Notes: generated by a model from the sequence alone, not told the origin. A stretch of DNA of 64,000 nucleotides from Shewanella sp. AS1 (GCF_021412565.1 NZ_JAKCLJ010000004.1:124001-188000); one strand, 5' to 3'; numbered from the stretch's first letter, positions 29,710-39,574 are shown. Program-made: numbers and translations.

Positions 29710-30342
29710 ATGAGCAAAGAATCGAGCAAAGCCCAAGAGCCACAGATTGAAGAGGCGGTAGAAGCCCAGATTGAGGTAGAAACCCAGGATGAGGCGCAAG
29801 CAGTAACCTTCGATACCAGTTTGATGGATGAGCTTACTCAAGCTAATTTCCGTGTTGAAGAGCTGGAACAAGCCTTAGCCGCAGCAGAGGCGAAAGTCGC
29901 AGAGCAAAAAGACTCTGTAGTACGTGCGGCAGCCGAAGTGGATAATGTGCGTCGCCGCGCTGCCATGGACGTAGAAAAGGCTCATAAGTTTGCCCTGGAA
30001 AAGTTCGCCAATGAGCTGTTGCCAGTGATTGACAACATGGAGCGTGCATTGCAAGGCACCAATGCTGAAGATGAAGCCACCAAGGCCGTCTATGAAGGGG
30101 TTGAGCTAACCTTAAAGAGTTTTACCAGTGCGGTTGAGAAGTTTGGTTTATCTCAGTTAAATCCTCAGGGAGAGCCATTCAACCCGGATCACCACCAGGC
30201 GATCGGCATGCAGCCAAGCGAAGAGTTCCCAGCCAATACAGTGATGATGGTGATGCAGAAAGGTTATCTGCTTAACGAGCGTCTGCTGCGTCCTGCCATG
30301 GTGATGGTATCTCAGGGCGGTGGTGTCGATACTCAGGCATAA
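29710..30342 (+). CDS. grpE: Nucleotide exchange factor GrpE
   Basis: Co-chaperone that releases ADP from DnaK. The product is 210 residues: an acidic Glu/Gln-rich N-terminal segment, a long coiled-coil (about 45-100), and the C-terminal beta-wing domain with [10 protein letters not shown] near 158. The start is the ATG at 29710 with GGAG nine bases upstream; an upstream in-frame ATG at 29665 lies downstream of the sigma-32 promoter but has no ribosome binding site. No dnaK follows; the next gene is dxs on the other strand. Confidence 0.96.
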   Translation: MSKESSKAQEPQIEEAVEAQIEVETQDEAQAVTFDTSLMDELTQANFRVEELEQALAAAEAKVAEQKDSVVRAAAEVDNVRRRAAMDVEKAHKFALEKFANELLPVIDNMERALQGTNAEDEATKAVYEGVELTLKSFTSAVEKFGLSQLNPQGEPFNPDHHQAIGMQPSEEFPANTVMMVMQKGYLLNERLLRPAMVMVSQGGGVDTQA

Positions 30343-30358
30343 GCTGCTTTGGCTTAAG

Positions 30359-30396
30359 TCGGTCTAGCCGGTTTTAGTCGGTTTTAGTCGGTTTAG
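30359..30396. repeat. Short tandem repeat, 10-bp unit
   Basis: Between grpE and its terminator the unit CGGTTTTAGT occurs twice exactly, preceded and followed by variant copies, about four copies in all. No function is apparent. Confidence 0.6.
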
Positions 30397-30434
30397 CCTA
30401 GGCATTAACTGCCTGAACACGAAAAGTTGGATGT

Positions 30435-30466
30435 AAAAAAGGGCCTCATTTGAGGCCCTTTTTTGT
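30435..30466. terminator. Bidirectional terminator between grpE and dxs
   Basis: A perfect stem AAAAAGGGCCTCA with its complement and a two-base centre, flanked by A and T runs; usable by both convergent genes. Confidence 0.85.
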
Positions 30467-30496
30467 ACGTTTAAGCGAGTACCGTCAATTAGGCGT

Positions 30497-32365
30497 TTAG
30501 TTAGCCAAATAGGTGCGGATCTGCTCTTCGATGCCAGCGCCATCGAGTTTCAGCTCGGCCAAGATCTCGCCACATTCACCATGCTTGATAAACTCATCCG
30601 GCAGGCCAATATTGAGTACAGGCATAGGCAGTTTTAGCTGCTGCAGTAACTCAAGCACGCCAGAGCCCGCGCCGCCCATGATGGCATTTTCTTCGACCGT
30701 GACTAACACCTCGTGGGTGCTTGCCAGAGACTTAACAAGCTCGACATCCAAGGGTTTAACGAAGCGCATATCCGCTAGGGTGGCATCCAATGCTTCTGCC
30801 GCTTTAGTGGCCGAAGCGAGTGTAGTACCAAAGTTAAGTATGGCTATCTTCTTACCCTGACGTTTGATAAGTCCCTTGCCTATTTCGAGCGCCGTCATCT
30901 GTTCGACCTGCTCTGCGCCCGTGGCACTGCCTCTGGGGTAGCGAATGGCGGTTGGGCCCTCGTTATAGCAGTAACCTGTGTAGAGCATCTGGCGGCACTC
31001 GTTCTCATCCGAGGGCGCCATGATCACCATATTAGGAATGCTGCGCATATAGCTTAAATCAAACGCGCCTTGGTGGGTCGGGCCATCTGGGCCGACGATA
31101 CCGCCGCGGTCGATGGCAAAAATCACCGGCAGTTTCTGCAGCGCCACATCGTGGATCAGCTGATCGTAACCGCGCTGCAGGAAGGTGGAGTAGATGGCCA
31201 GCACTGGCTTGTAGCCTTCACAGGCAAAACCGGCGGCCAGTGTCACCGCATGCTGCTCGGCAATTGCCGCATCGAAATACTGTTTCGGAAAGCGCTGGGA
31301 GAACTCCACCATACCCGAGCCTTCGCGCATGGCTGGGGTGATACCGAGCACTTTCTCATCTTTCTCAGCCATGTCACACAACCAGCGACCAAACACCTGA
31401 GAGAAGGTGGGGTTTGATGGCTTGGAGGCCGGCTTAGCAAAGGTGGATGGATCGAACTTGGGCACCGCATGCCAGCCGATAGGATCTTTCTCTGCTGGCT
31501 CGTAGCCGCGCCCCTTCTTGGTCATGATATGCAAAATTTGCGGGCCGGAAAGGTTACGCATATTGCGCATGGTTTCCACCAGAGCATCTACATCATGGCC
31601 ATCGATTGGGCCGATATAGTTAAAACCTAGCTCTTCAAAGAGGGTGCCGGGCACCATCATGCCTTTTAAATGCTCTTCGGTGCGTTTGGCCATCTCTTTG
31701 ATCACAGGCATCCCTTTTAGGACGCGTTTACTGTTCTCGCGGATCGTGGTGTACAGACGGCCCGACATCAGCTGGGCGAGGTGGTTGTTGAGGGCGCCGA
31801 CGTTCTCCGAGATAGACATCTCGTTGTCGTTGAGCACCACAAGCATATCGTTATGCAGATCGCCGGCGTGGTTCATCGCCTCAAACACCATGCCGCCAGT
31901 CATGGCGCCATCACCAATTACTGCCACCACTTTGCGTCCAGCTTGCTCTTTTTCGGCTGCCACTGCCATCGCCAGCGCCGCGCTGACTGAGGTACCTGAA
32001 TGGCCGACGCTGAAGGTGTCGTATTCGCTCTCTTCACGCCAGGGGAAAGGGTGTAATCCGCCTTTTTGACGAATGGTGGGCATCTGATCGCGACGACCGG
32101 TTAATATTTTATGGGGATAGGCCTGGTGGCCCACATCCCAGATCAAACGGTCAAATGGTGTGTTATACACATAATGTAAGGCGACCGTCAGTTCGACAGT
32201 ACCTAGGCCCGAGGCAAAATGGCCACTGGAGATCCCGACCGATTGCAGCAGATAACTGCGCAGTTCATCGGCAAGTTTAGGGAGTACGCCCTGAGGAAGC
32301 TGTCTGAGTTCGTCCGGGGTATTGGCCTGTGCTAATACAGGGTATTTGGTTATATCCAAGCTCAT
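30497..32365 (-). CDS. dxs: 1-deoxy-D-xylulose-5-phosphate synthase
   Basis: Condenses pyruvate and glyceraldehyde-3-phosphate in the first step of the non-mevalonate isoprenoid pathway; thiamine-diphosphate dependent. The 622-residue protein has [16 protein letters not shown], the ThDP-binding GDGAMTGG near residue 152, and the catalytic Glu in AEQHA near 368. The start at 32365 ([11 protein letters not shown]) is chosen over the upstream frame extension to 32428, which would run into the ispA end. It is the last gene of xseB-ispA-dxs, 22 bases after ispA. Confidence 0.96.
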   Translation of the reverse strand: MSLDITKYPVLAQANTPDELRQLPQGVLPKLADELRSYLLQSVGISSGHFASGLGTVELTVALHYVYNTPFDRLIWDVGHQAYPHKILTGRRDQMPTIRQKGGLHPFPWREESEYDTFSVGHSGTSVSAALAMAVAAEKEQAGRKVVAVIGDGAMTGGMVFEAMNHAGDLHNDMLVVLNDNEMSISENVGALNNHLAQLMSGRLYTTIRENSKRVLKGMPVIKEMAKRTEEHLKGMMVPGTLFEELGFNYIGPIDGHDVDALVETMRNMRNLSGPQILHIMTKKGRGYEPAEKDPIGWHAVPKFDPSTFAKPASKPSNPTFSQVFGRWLCDMAEKDEKVLGITPAMREGSGMVEFSQRFPKQYFDAAIAEQHAVTLAAGFACEGYKPVLAIYSTFLQRGYDQLIHDVALQKLPVIFAIDRGGIVGPDGPTHQGAFDLSYMRSIPNMVIMAPSDENECRQMLYTGYCYNEGPTAIRYPRGSATGAEQVEQMTALEIGKGLIKRQGKKIAILNFGTTLASATKAAEALDATLADMRFVKPLDVELVKSLASTHEVLVTVEENAIMGGAGSGVLELLQQLKLPMPVLNIGLPDEFIKHGECGEILAELKLDGAGIEEQIRTYLAN

Positions 32366-32387
32366 AGCGAGATTCTTTGGCTCTTTA

Positions 32388-33269
32388 TTATACTCTTCGC
32401 TCAATGATGAAACGGGCGAATTGGGCAATTAACTGGCTATTGTATGGTAATTTAGCCAGCGCTGATAGGGCATCATCAATCAAACTTTTTGCTGTCTGCT
32501 GGGCACCCGATAACCCCAGTAACTTGGGGTAAGTACTTTTATTTGAATCACAATCCGACCCTTGGGGCTTTCCTAGCTCCTCAGTGCTGGCGATAATATC
32601 GAGCACATCGTCCTGCACCTGAAATGCAAGGCCGATCGCGTCAGCAAATTCTAGCAAGAGATCGCGCTCACTATCTGTGATGTTGGCGGCAATGATGGGC
32701 AATTGCACCGCGCAGCGTATCAAGGCACCGGTTTTTAATCTGTGCAGACGCTTTAAGGTGTCTAAATCTATCTCTTTATCTGTGGCGTTAAGATCCATTG
32801 ACTGGCCACCGCACATCCCCTGATAGCCGGAGGCCTGAGCTAATGCTCGCACCATGGCGAGCTGCTGGCGCGCCTTTAGGTTGGGCGTTTCTTTACTGAT
32901 GATCTCAAAGGCCAGGGTCTGCAGTGCATCGCCGGCTAAAATTGCCGTGGCTTCGTCGAAGGCAATATGCACTGTGGGCTGTCCGCGGCGCAGCGCATCG
33001 TCATCCATGGCGGGCAGATCGTCATGGATAAGGGAATAGGCGTGAATACATTCGATTGCGGCGGCGCAGTTATCCAGATGAGCCAAGGGGATATTAAGCA
33101 TATCGCCGACAGCATAGACAAGAAAAGGGCGGATTCGTTTACCGCCGATAAGGGCGCCGTGTTTCATCGCCGCTTTTAATCTGGGTTCGGTTTCATTCTG
33201 GCTGTCGATAAAGTCAGCAAGCTGTTTATCGACACGTTGTTGATATTGGGTTATCGCGTCACTTAGCAA
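32388..33269 (-). CDS. ispA: (2E,6E)-farnesyl diphosphate synthase
   Basis: Prenyltransferase joining IPP with DMAPP/GPP to make farnesyl diphosphate, the precursor of quinone and undecaprenyl chains. The 293-residue protein has the first Asp-rich motif [10 protein letters not shown] near residue 82 and the second DDVLD near 221, plus GKRIRP near 44. The start is a TTG placed directly after the xseB stop codon, with GAGGGCGAG upstream inside xseB, so translation is probably coupled. Middle gene of the operon. Confidence 0.94.
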   Translation of the reverse strand: MLSDAITQYQQRVDKQLADFIDSQNETEPRLKAAMKHGALIGGKRIRPFLVYAVGDMLNIPLAHLDNCAAAIECIHAYSLIHDDLPAMDDDALRRGQPTVHIAFDEATAILAGDALQTLAFEIISKETPNLKARQQLAMVRALAQASGYQGMCGGQSMDLNATDKEIDLDTLKRLHRLKTGALIRCAVQLPIIAANITDSERDLLLEFADAIGLAFQVQDDVLDIIASTEELGKPQGSDCDSNKSTYPKLLGLSGAQQTAKSLIDDALSALAKLPYNSQLIAQFARFIIERRV

Positions 33270-33509
33270 TTACTCGCCCTCGGGAAGATAGGGGTGCAAA
33301 CTGGATTGATCGTTTTCCTGGGTCAGGATAGTGACTTTCTGTTGAGCCTGTTCTAATTTGCCCTGGCTGTTTCTCACCAGGTTAATGCCACGCTCAAACT
33401 GTTTGAGGGCATCATCGAGAGAGACGTCGCCCCGTTCAAGGTCGGCAACTATCTGTTCCAGCTCAGATAAAGAGTCTTCAAAAGAGAGATTTTCAGGTTT
33501 TTTAGCCAC
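33270..33509 (-). CDS. xseB: Exodeoxyribonuclease VII small subunit
   Basis: A 79-residue coiled-coil protein that binds XseA to form exonuclease VII. The family hallmark FEDSLSELEQIVADLERGD near residue 9 is clear. It heads the conserved xseB-ispA-dxs operon and ends directly against the ispA TTG start. Confidence 0.95.
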   Translation of the reverse strand: MAKKPENLSFEDSLSELEQIVADLERGDVSLDDALKQFERGINLVRNSQGKLEQAQQKVTILTQENDQSSLHPYLPEGE

Positions 33510-33803
33510 TGTGGTTTTCCCAAAAAATTAGCGACACACAAAGTAGCTTAGTGCACCTTATGGGTCAAATCAGGCTGAAGTATATTTGTGCAATAGCACG
33601 CTTTACGCAGGAATTTTTATCATAAAATCGAAATTGTCGCTAAACTTGGGCGCCGTTTGTCCGATAACCCATTAGAACAATCATCATTTTGCTAGTGAGT
33701 ATACCTTAAAGTCAGCGGCTCGGTGAATCTTATCGTCGCTCGTATCGGGTTTAGGGTAAGATCGGGGCAGATATTGATATAACAACAAGAATGAGGAAGC
33801 GTT
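33510..33803. other. Divergent intergenic region, xseB / pomA
   Basis: Nearly 300 bases between two divergent operons. I find no gene or strong hairpin, and no clear sigma-28 or sigma-54 promoter for the stator genes. Confidence 0.5.
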
Positions 33804-34571
33804 GTGGATTTAGCAACCTTAATAGGTTTGATTGGCGCCTTTACATTTATCATTGGCGCAATGATAAACAGTGGCGGACTGACCATATTTGCCGATGTCT
33901 CTTCAGTGCTCATTGTTATCATAGGCTCACTTTTTGTCGTCATGATGAAATACAATCTACAACAGTTTTTTGGTGCGGTGAAAATTGCAGCCAAGGCCTT
34001 TATTTTTAAGCTCGATAAGCCTGATCTGTTAATCGAGCAGTCGGTTGTGATGGCAGACTCGGCCCGTAAAGGGGGCTTTCTCGCTCTCGAAGAAGCCGAG
34101 ATCAGCAACAGCTTTATGCAAAAAGCCGTGGATATGCTGGTGGATGGCCATGACGGTGAGGTGGTGCGAGAGGCGCTGGAGAAAGATATCGCCCTGACAG
34201 AGGAGCGTCACCGCACCGGCATAGGTATCTTCAGGGCGCTTGGAGATGTGGCGCCAGCCATGGGGATGATAGGCACACTAATCGGTCTGGTGGCCATGTT
34301 GTCGAATATGGATGACCCCAAATCGATTGGGCCTGCCATGGCCGTCGCCCTGTTAACCACGCTTTATGGTGCCATCATTGCCAACATGGTGGCACTGCCT
34401 ATCGCCGATAAGCTGACCCTGCGTATGGGGGAGGAGATGCTGAACCGTCATCTCATCATGGATGCGGTATTGGCGATTCAGGATGGTCAGAACCCCAGGG
34501 TGATCGAGGGATTTTTGAAAAATTACCTGTCTGAAAAGCAGCGGCAGATAGATACAACGGACGGGGAATAG
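33804..34571 (+). CDS. pomA: Na+-type flagellar stator protein PomA
   Basis: Inner-membrane stator subunit of the flagellar motor, 255 residues with four membrane helices (about 3-22, 28-48, 150-170 and 182-204) and a large cytoplasmic loop between helices 2 and 3 that contacts the rotor. The GTG start (GTG GAT TTA) has GAGGAAG upstream. It is followed three bases later by pomB. Sequence is of the PomA rather than MotA type (255 residues, LIGLIGAFTFIIGAM start), hence sodium coupling is expected, in line with Shewanella PomAB. Confidence 0.93.
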   Translation: MDLATLIGLIGAFTFIIGAMINSGGLTIFADVSSVLIVIIGSLFVVMMKYNLQQFFGAVKIAAKAFIFKLDKPDLLIEQSVVMADSARKGGFLALEEAEISNSFMQKAVDMLVDGHDGEVVREALEKDIALTEERHRTGIGIFRALGDVAPAMGMIGTLIGLVAMLSNMDDPKSIGPAMAVALLTTLYGAIIANMVALPIADKLTLRMGEEMLNRHLIMDAVLAIQDGQNPRVIEGFLKNYLSEKQRQIDTTDGE

Positions 34572-34574
34572 TCG

Positions 34575-35543
34575 GTGTCGAGGAAGGTCAGATACGATAG
34601 TGCCCCTGGCTCACCTAAATGGTTGTCGACTTTTGCCGATCTGATGTCGCTGCTGATGTGTTTCTTCGTGCTGCTGCTGGCGTTCTCTGAGATGGACGTG
34701 ATGAAGTTTAAGCAGATCGCCGGCTCGATGAAATATGCCTTCGGGGTGCAGAACAAGGTGGAAGTAAAAGATATTCCAAAGGGCACCTCAGTGATTGCAC
34801 TTGAGTTTCGTCCCGGTAAGCCCGAGCCCACGCCGATCGAGATCATCAATCAGCAAACCAACGAGATGACAGAGCCGACCATAGATGTGCAGGCCGGTGA
34901 TGATGACAGTGCGGGCGGGGTGCAGGAGCAAACAGGTAAGCAGCGCGGTGGCGCCTCGACAGCGACGGCTCAGGAGCTGCGTAAAGATGATGCTCAGGCC
35001 GAGTCTCAGTCGCAGCAGAGTGAATCGGCACAGGCTCAGCAGACGCAGCAAGCGGCGCAGGAACAGATCAATACTGAACTGAAGAAGATGGCCCAGGCGC
35101 TCAATGAGGAGATAGTCGATGGTGCCATTGAGCTTGAGTCCTTAGGCCAGCAGATCATTATTCGTATCCGTGAGAAAGGCTCGTTTGCCTCGGGATCGGG
35201 TTTTTTACAGCCTAAGTTTACCCCTGTCATTCGTCGTATCGGTGAACTGCTCAAAGATGTGCCCGGCATAGTCACTGTCTCAGGTCATAGCGATGACATT
35301 AAGATCAGCAATGAGCTTTATAGCTCTAACTGGGATCTTTCCAGTAAGCGCGCCGTTGCCGTGGCCCAGGAGCTTATTAAGGTCAAAGGCTTCGATGAGC
35401 AGCGCATGAAGGTGGTGGGTATGGCCAGCACAGCCCCTGTTGTGCCCAATGATTCCACAGAGCACAGGGCGCGAAACCGCAGGGTCGAGATAGCCATAGA
35501 GCAGGGGAAAGCCAAGGAGTCGAGCGAGATCTCACTGGAGTAA
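34575..35543 (+). CDS. pomB: Na+-type flagellar stator protein PomB
   Basis: The 322-residue partner of PomA. A single membrane helix (about 17-38) carries the ion-binding Asp22 in WLSTFADLMSLL. A Gln/Ser/Ala-rich linker spans about 100-160, followed by the OmpA-like peptidoglycan-binding domain (about 190-310) with the SGHSDD and NRRVEIAIEQ motifs. GTG start three bases after the pomA stop, so translation is coupled. The linker is unusually Gln-rich (QSQQSESAQAQQTQQ). Confidence 0.93.
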   Translation: MSRKVRYDSAPGSPKWLSTFADLMSLLMCFFVLLLAFSEMDVMKFKQIAGSMKYAFGVQNKVEVKDIPKGTSVIALEFRPGKPEPTPIEIINQQTNEMTEPTIDVQAGDDDSAGGVQEQTGKQRGGASTATAQELRKDDAQAESQSQQSESAQAQQTQQAAQEQINTELKKMAQALNEEIVDGAIELESLGQQIIIRIREKGSFASGSGFLQPKFTPVIRRIGELLKDVPGIVTVSGHSDDIKISNELYSSNWDLSSKRAVAVAQELIKVKGFDEQRMKVVGMASTAPVVPNDSTEHRARNRRVEIAIEQGKAKESSEISLE

Positions 35544-35568
35544 CCCGATGTATTAGTTCAAACAAGAG

Positions 35569-35598
35569 ACGGGCCCAGCAACTGGGTCCGTTTCTATT
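35569..35598 (+). terminator. Terminator of pomAB
   Basis: ACGGGCCCAG pairs with CTGGGTCCGT (one G-T) over a three-base loop, followed by a T-rich tract, 27 bases after pomB. Confidence 0.7.
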
Positions 35599-35748
35599 TG
35601 GGCTTTCTGTAAGCAGCATATTCTATCTTTGCACTCTCTTTTTATCTTTGCACAGTTTTTCGTTTTTCGACTTTGCTTAACAGGCATTTCTATAGCGATA
35701 TTGGTATAATGGCAGGATTGCTGTTTAAATTATTCCCTCGGAAGTCCA

Positions 35749-37203
35749 ATGAAATTTATCGTAAAACTGTTTCCCGAAATCATGATGAAGAGCAAACCGG
35801 TAAGAATGCGCTTTACCAAGATGCTTGAGACCAATATTCGTAATGTCCTGCGCAAAGTCGATGAAGAAGCCAAAGTGCAACGTCAGTGGGACAAGATCAT
35901 GGTTAAGGTGCCGGCCGATAAACCTGAGCAGGTGGCGATTTTTGCCGAGCGCCTGGCCTGTATTCCCGGCATCGCCCATGTGCTGCAAGTTAGAGAGAGC
36001 ACCTTCGAGTCGGTCGATGATATTTACCAGCAGACTCTCGCTCTATATAAGGAGCAGCTGGCAGGAAAGACCTTCTGCGTAAGGGTGCGCCGCACAGGTC
36101 AGCATGAGTTTAACTCAATCGAGGTTGAGCGTTATGTGGGCGGCGGTCTGAATCAATTTACCGATGCCACCGGTGTCAGACTGAAAAATCCCGACATGAC
36201 AGTGAATCTAGAGATAGATAACGACAAGCTCTATCTGGTTGAGAAACGTATTGAGGGGCTGGGTGGCTTCCCTATGGCGACCCAGGAAGATGTGTTATCA
36301 CTCATTTCCGGCGGTTTCGACTCAGGCGTCTCCAGCTATCAATTTATCAAGCGCGGCTCACGTACCCACTATTGTTTCTTTAACTTAGGTGGCGATCAAC
36401 ATGAGATAGGTGTGAAGCAGGTGGCCTATCATCTGTGGCAAAAGTATGGTGAATCCCACAAGGTGAAATTTATCTCTGTTCCCTTTGACCCTGTAGTTCA
36501 GGAGATCTTGGAGAAAATAGATAATGGCCAGATGGGGGTGATCCTCAAACGCTGTATGATGCGCGCCGCCAGTAAAATTGCCGATAAGATGGGCATTCAG
36601 GCGCTGGTAACAGGTGAGGCATTGGGTCAGGTGTCCAGCCAGACCTTAACTAACCTGAATGTGATCGACCGCAGTACACAGACGCTGATCCTGCGGCCGC
36701 TGATCGTGATGGATAAGCAGGACATTATTAATATCAGCCGCGAGATAGGCACAGAGGATTTTGCAAAATCTATCCCTGAGTATTGCGGCGTGATCTCACA
36801 AAAGCCGACAGTGAAAGCCGTTTTGTCTAAGGTGGAGGCTGAAGAAGCCAAGTTTTCGGAAGATTTGATAGAACGTGTGGTTGAAGCCGCTGAAGTTATT
36901 GATATTAGGGAGATTGCCTTAAGCATGGATACCAAGATCACAGCAACCGAAACCGTCGATGCCATCAATGGTGGCGACGTGATAGTCGATATTCGTGCCC
37001 CGGAAGAGGAGGAGCAGAGCCCGCTGGCGATCGAGGGGGTCGAGGTTAAGGTGATTCCTTTCTTCAAGTTGGCGACTCAGTTTGCCGATCTGGACAAGGA
37101 CAGAACCTATCTTCTCTACTGCGAACGTGGCGTGATGAGCAAGTTACAGGCGCTTTATCTGCAGGAGCAGGGCTACCATAACGTTAAGGTTTATCGTCCT
37201 TAA
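35749..37203 (+). CDS. thiI: tRNA 4-thiouridine synthase / thiamine sulfur carrier ThiI
   Basis: Makes 4-thiouridine at tRNA position 8 and shuttles sulfur for thiazole synthesis. The 484-residue protein has an N-terminal ferredoxin-like part, a THUMP domain (about 60-165), the PP-loop [10 protein letters not shown] near residue 187, and a C-terminal rhodanese domain whose catalytic Cys lies in YCERGVMS near 458. Length and domain order equal those of E. coli ThiI. CGGAAG precedes the ATG. It is monocistronic, with a hairpin terminator downstream. Confidence 0.96.
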   Translation: MKFIVKLFPEIMMKSKPVRMRFTKMLETNIRNVLRKVDEEAKVQRQWDKIMVKVPADKPEQVAIFAERLACIPGIAHVLQVRESTFESVDDIYQQTLALYKEQLAGKTFCVRVRRTGQHEFNSIEVERYVGGGLNQFTDATGVRLKNPDMTVNLEIDNDKLYLVEKRIEGLGGFPMATQEDVLSLISGGFDSGVSSYQFIKRGSRTHYCFFNLGGDQHEIGVKQVAYHLWQKYGESHKVKFISVPFDPVVQEILEKIDNGQMGVILKRCMMRAASKIADKMGIQALVTGEALGQVSSQTLTNLNVIDRSTQTLILRPLIVMDKQDIINISREIGTEDFAKSIPEYCGVISQKPTVKAVLSKVEAEEAKFSEDLIERVVEAAEVIDIREIALSMDTKITATETVDAINGGDVIVDIRAPEEEEQSPLAIEGVEVKVIPFFKLATQFADLDKDRTYLLYCERGVMSKLQALYLQEQGYHNVKVYRP

Positions 37204-37278
37204 ACACGCCTAGGTTTGGGAGAATGTAAAGAGAGCCCTGAGGTAATCTTTTACATTTGACTGCGGATAACTGATAAT

Positions 37279-37308
37279 TAAGCCTGCTGATATAGCAGGC
37301 TTATTTTA
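37279..37308 (+). terminator. Probable terminator of thiI
   Basis: TAAGCCTGCT and AGCAGGCTTA form a perfect 10-bp stem with a five-base loop, followed by a T-rich tract that runs into the 14-bp tandem repeat. Confidence 0.72.
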
Positions 37309-37373
37309 TCAGATTGATTTTATCAACTTGATTTTACTAGATTGATTTTATTAGATTGAGTTTTATCCGATTT
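37303..37373. repeat. Tandem repeat, 14-bp unit, about 4.5 copies
   Basis: Units start at 37303, 37317, 37331 and 37345 with consensus ATTTTATTAGATTG; each differs from the consensus at one to three bases. A fifth, degraded copy follows to 37373. It lies between the thiI hairpin and the terminator of the small exported protein gene. Confidence 0.85.
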
Positions 37374-37444
37374 AGCGACTTAATATCGCCTGCACTGACG
37401 ATATTGTTATAAACTTTCAGTTAAAGTCGTAAGTCGCTAGAGAT

Positions 37445-37472
37445 AAAAAAACCGCATCGGTTGATGCGGTTT
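37445..37472 (-). terminator. Terminator of the small exported protein gene
   Basis: A perfect 10-bp stem (AAACCGCATC and complement) with a GGTT loop; seven T follow on the minus strand, 45 bases beyond the gene at 37517. Confidence 0.8.
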
Positions 37473-37516
37473 CATTGGTTAGCTCGTTTTTTTACTTTGC
37501 GAAAGACGTATCGGCT

Positions 37517-37741
37517 TTATCTGGTAACTTGTACATTCGCTTGGTTGAGTTTAGCTTCCTTGGCAACCAGGATAACATCTATATCCTGACTGAGCTCTTG
37601 TTGCAGCTGCTCTATACCCTGCGCCAGCTCTATATTGATGTCTTGATAGAGCTCATCTGTGTCGATAAGGATTTCATCGGCGACAGTAGCAGTAGATGCA
37701 CTCAGCAGTGCGATAGCAAAAACAGTTTTAAAGTTGATCAT
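37517..37741 (-). CDS. Small exported protein of unknown function
   Basis: A 74-residue protein. Residues 1-21 form a typical signal peptide ending S-T-A-T-V-A before DEIL, so the mature protein is about 53 residues, acidic at its start and rich in Gln, Leu and Glu (LAQGIEQLQQELSQDI), likely one amphipathic helix. A GGAGG ribosome binding site lies at the right distance and a terminator follows, so the gene is probably real. I do not recognise the family. It is divergent from gcvA. Confidence 0.75.
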   Translation of the reverse strand: MINFKTVFAIALLSASTATVADEILIDTDELYQDINIELAQGIEQLQQELSQDIDVILVAKEAKLNQANVQVTR

Positions 37742-37920
37742 TTAAATTCGCCTCCAACGGCAATAAGGGATGTCAGACATTCCCCTTTCACGTCGTAGAG
37801 GCTGTCTAACCAAGTCAATTTCGATGGTGCAAATTTAAACAAATAGTAATTTATTTACAAACGATAAAATGTAACAATATCGATTAGAAAAACTAATTAA
37901 AATATGAGACAGGGATCACT

Positions 37921-38832
37921 ATGTCGAGACGTTTACCACCATTGAACGCGGTTAAGGCATTCGAAGCAGCAGCAAGGCACCTGAGTTTTACCCGGGCGGC
38001 TGAAGAGCTATTTGTGACCCAGGCCGCAGTTAGCCATCAAATTAAAGCTCTGGAAGAATATCTGGGGATAAAACTCTTCCGTCGTAAGAATCGCTCCCTG
38101 CTATTGACCGAAGAGGGCCAGGGATACTTTCTCGACATAAAAGATATTTTTATTCAACTGGCCGATGCCACCGATCGACTATTGGCGCGAAGTGCCATAG
38201 GCTCCCTGACAGTATGTACTTCACCCAGTTTTGCAATTCAATGGCTTGTGCCGCGACTGGCCAATTTTAGCGAGAATAACCCTGACATAGATGTACGGAT
38301 CAAGGCCGTGGACGATGAGCATAGCTCCCTGACTGATGATGTGGATGTGGCCATCTATTACGGCGTGGGCAACTGGCCGGGACTGCGTGCCGATAAACTG
38401 CGTAACGAAGTGCTCATTCCGGTTTGTTCGCCACTATTACTCCACGGCCCAAAGCCGCTTTCTCAGCCAAGCGATTTGCGTTATCACACACTATTACACG
38501 ATGCCAGTCGCCACGACTGGCAGGCGTGGTTTAGACAATGTGGAATTAATGATATTAATGTGAACCAGGGTCCAGTTTTTAGTCATTCTTCATTAGTATT
38601 ACAGGCGGCGGCTCATGGTCAGGGGGTGGCGTTGGGCTACAGCGTATTGGCTCAGCCGGATATTAAGGCGGGCCGTCTTGTGTGTCCCTTCCCCGACGTG
38701 CTGGTGAGTAAACACGCCTATTATCTTGTGTGTCAGCAAAATCATGCCGAAGTGGGTAAGATTGCTGCCTTTAGGCAGTGGATGCTGGATATGTTCGAGG
38801 AGGAGTCGCGCAGTGAGCTTCTGCCTGGATAA
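37921..38832 (+). CDS. gcvA: LysR-family regulator, GcvA
   Basis: A 303-residue LysR-type regulator. The N-terminal helix-turn-helix (about residues 6-64, LSFTRAAEELFVTQAAVSHQIKALE) is followed by the effector-binding domain. It begins MSRRLPPLNAVKAFEAAARHL, very close to E. coli GcvA, which controls the glycine cleavage operon. The order gcvA-(hydrolase)-ygdD-rlmM agrees with gcvA-ygdD-rlmM of E. coli. The gcv operon itself is not in the window. Its 3' end overlaps the next gene by 20 bases. Confidence 0.9.
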   Translation: MSRRLPPLNAVKAFEAAARHLSFTRAAEELFVTQAAVSHQIKALEEYLGIKLFRRKNRSLLLTEEGQGYFLDIKDIFIQLADATDRLLARSAIGSLTVCTSPSFAIQWLVPRLANFSENNPDIDVRIKAVDDEHSSLTDDVDVAIYYGVGNWPGLRADKLRNEVLIPVCSPLLLHGPKPLSQPSDLRYHTLLHDASRHDWQAWFRQCGINDINVNQGPVFSHSSLVLQAAAHGQGVALGYSVLAQPDIKAGRLVCPFPDVLVSKHAYYLVCQQNHAEVGKIAAFRQWMLDMFEEESRSELLPG

Positions 38833-39574
38833 TGGGTCAACTCAGGCTCAGAGTGTGACCGCCTCGCTGATTATCGACAGTCCACTGCTGGCTAACGAGC
38901 TGCCTGTCAGTGAATGTCTGGTAAATGGCCCGCTTGCGTTGCAGTTATTAGCAGAAGATGACTCAGTAGCGAAACAAGTCGACACGCTTATTCTGCTCGC
39001 CCACGGCGCTGGCGCCGATATGCACCATGACTTTATGCAAGATATGGCAAAGTCTCTTGGGGCCCAAGGCCTTAATGTCGTGCGTTTCAATTTCCCCTAT
39101 ATGCGGTGCAACGCCTTGGATGGCAAGCGTCGACCGCCGGATCGCGCGCCTAAACTGCTGTTGGATTTCAAGTTGCACATTACAGATTTAAATGAGCGGT
39201 TTCGGCCTAAACGTCTCATCCTGATGGGTAAGTCTATGGGCGGGCGCATGGCGGCCATGTTAGGCCATGATACACAGTTAGATGGCGTTATCTGCTTAGG
39301 CTATCCCTTTATTGCGCTTAAAGGGGGTGAGCCCAGACTCGAACCCATTGCACAATGTCATGCGCCCTTATTAGTTATCCAGGGCGAGCGTGATAAATTT
39401 GGGGGGAAAGGGCTGGTCGATACCTGGTTAGCGCCATTCAATGCCGAGCTTAAGTGGTTGACCGACGGAGATCATAGTTTTGTCCCAAGAAAGTCGTCAG
39501 GGACCACCCAAGCGGCTAATCTTGCTCTGGCAGTGTCTTATAGCGACAATTTTGTAAGGAGTTTACATGCGTAA
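38813..39574 (+). CDS. Alpha/beta hydrolase of the KANL3/Tex30-like group
   Basis: A 253-residue protein with the hydrolase triad: GKSMGG nucleophile elbow (Ser near residue 143), an Asp in QGERDKFG near 192, and a His in DGDHSF near 220. LLAHGAGADMHH supplies the oxyanion region. The start is GTG at 38813, inside the end of gcvA, with AGGAG at a spacing of seven bases; the longer frame from 38726 would be entirely inside gcvA. It overlaps ygdD by eight bases, so gcvA, this gene and ygdD form one translationally coupled unit. The substrate is unknown. Confidence 0.88.
   Translation: MSFCLDNGSTQAQSVTASLIIDSPLLANELPVSECLVNGPLALQLLAEDDSVAKQVDTLILLAHGAGADMHHDFMQDMAKSLGAQGLNVVRFNFPYMRCNALDGKRRPPDRAPKLLLDFKLHITDLNERFRPKRLILMGKSMGGRMAAMLGHDTQLDGVICLGYPFIALKGGEPRLEPIAQCHAPLLVIQGERDKFGGKGLVDTWLAPFNAELKWLTDGDHSFVPRKSSGTTQAANLALAVSYSDNFVRSLHA

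Noticed and set aside
29610..29729. N-terminal extension of nadK
   Set aside because: It covers the grpE sigma-32 promoter and has no counterpart in NAD kinases.
34788..35051. Open frames on both strands across the pomB linker
   Set aside because: Caused by the repetitive Gln/Ser/Ala codons of the linker, with His/Arg-rich nonsense products.
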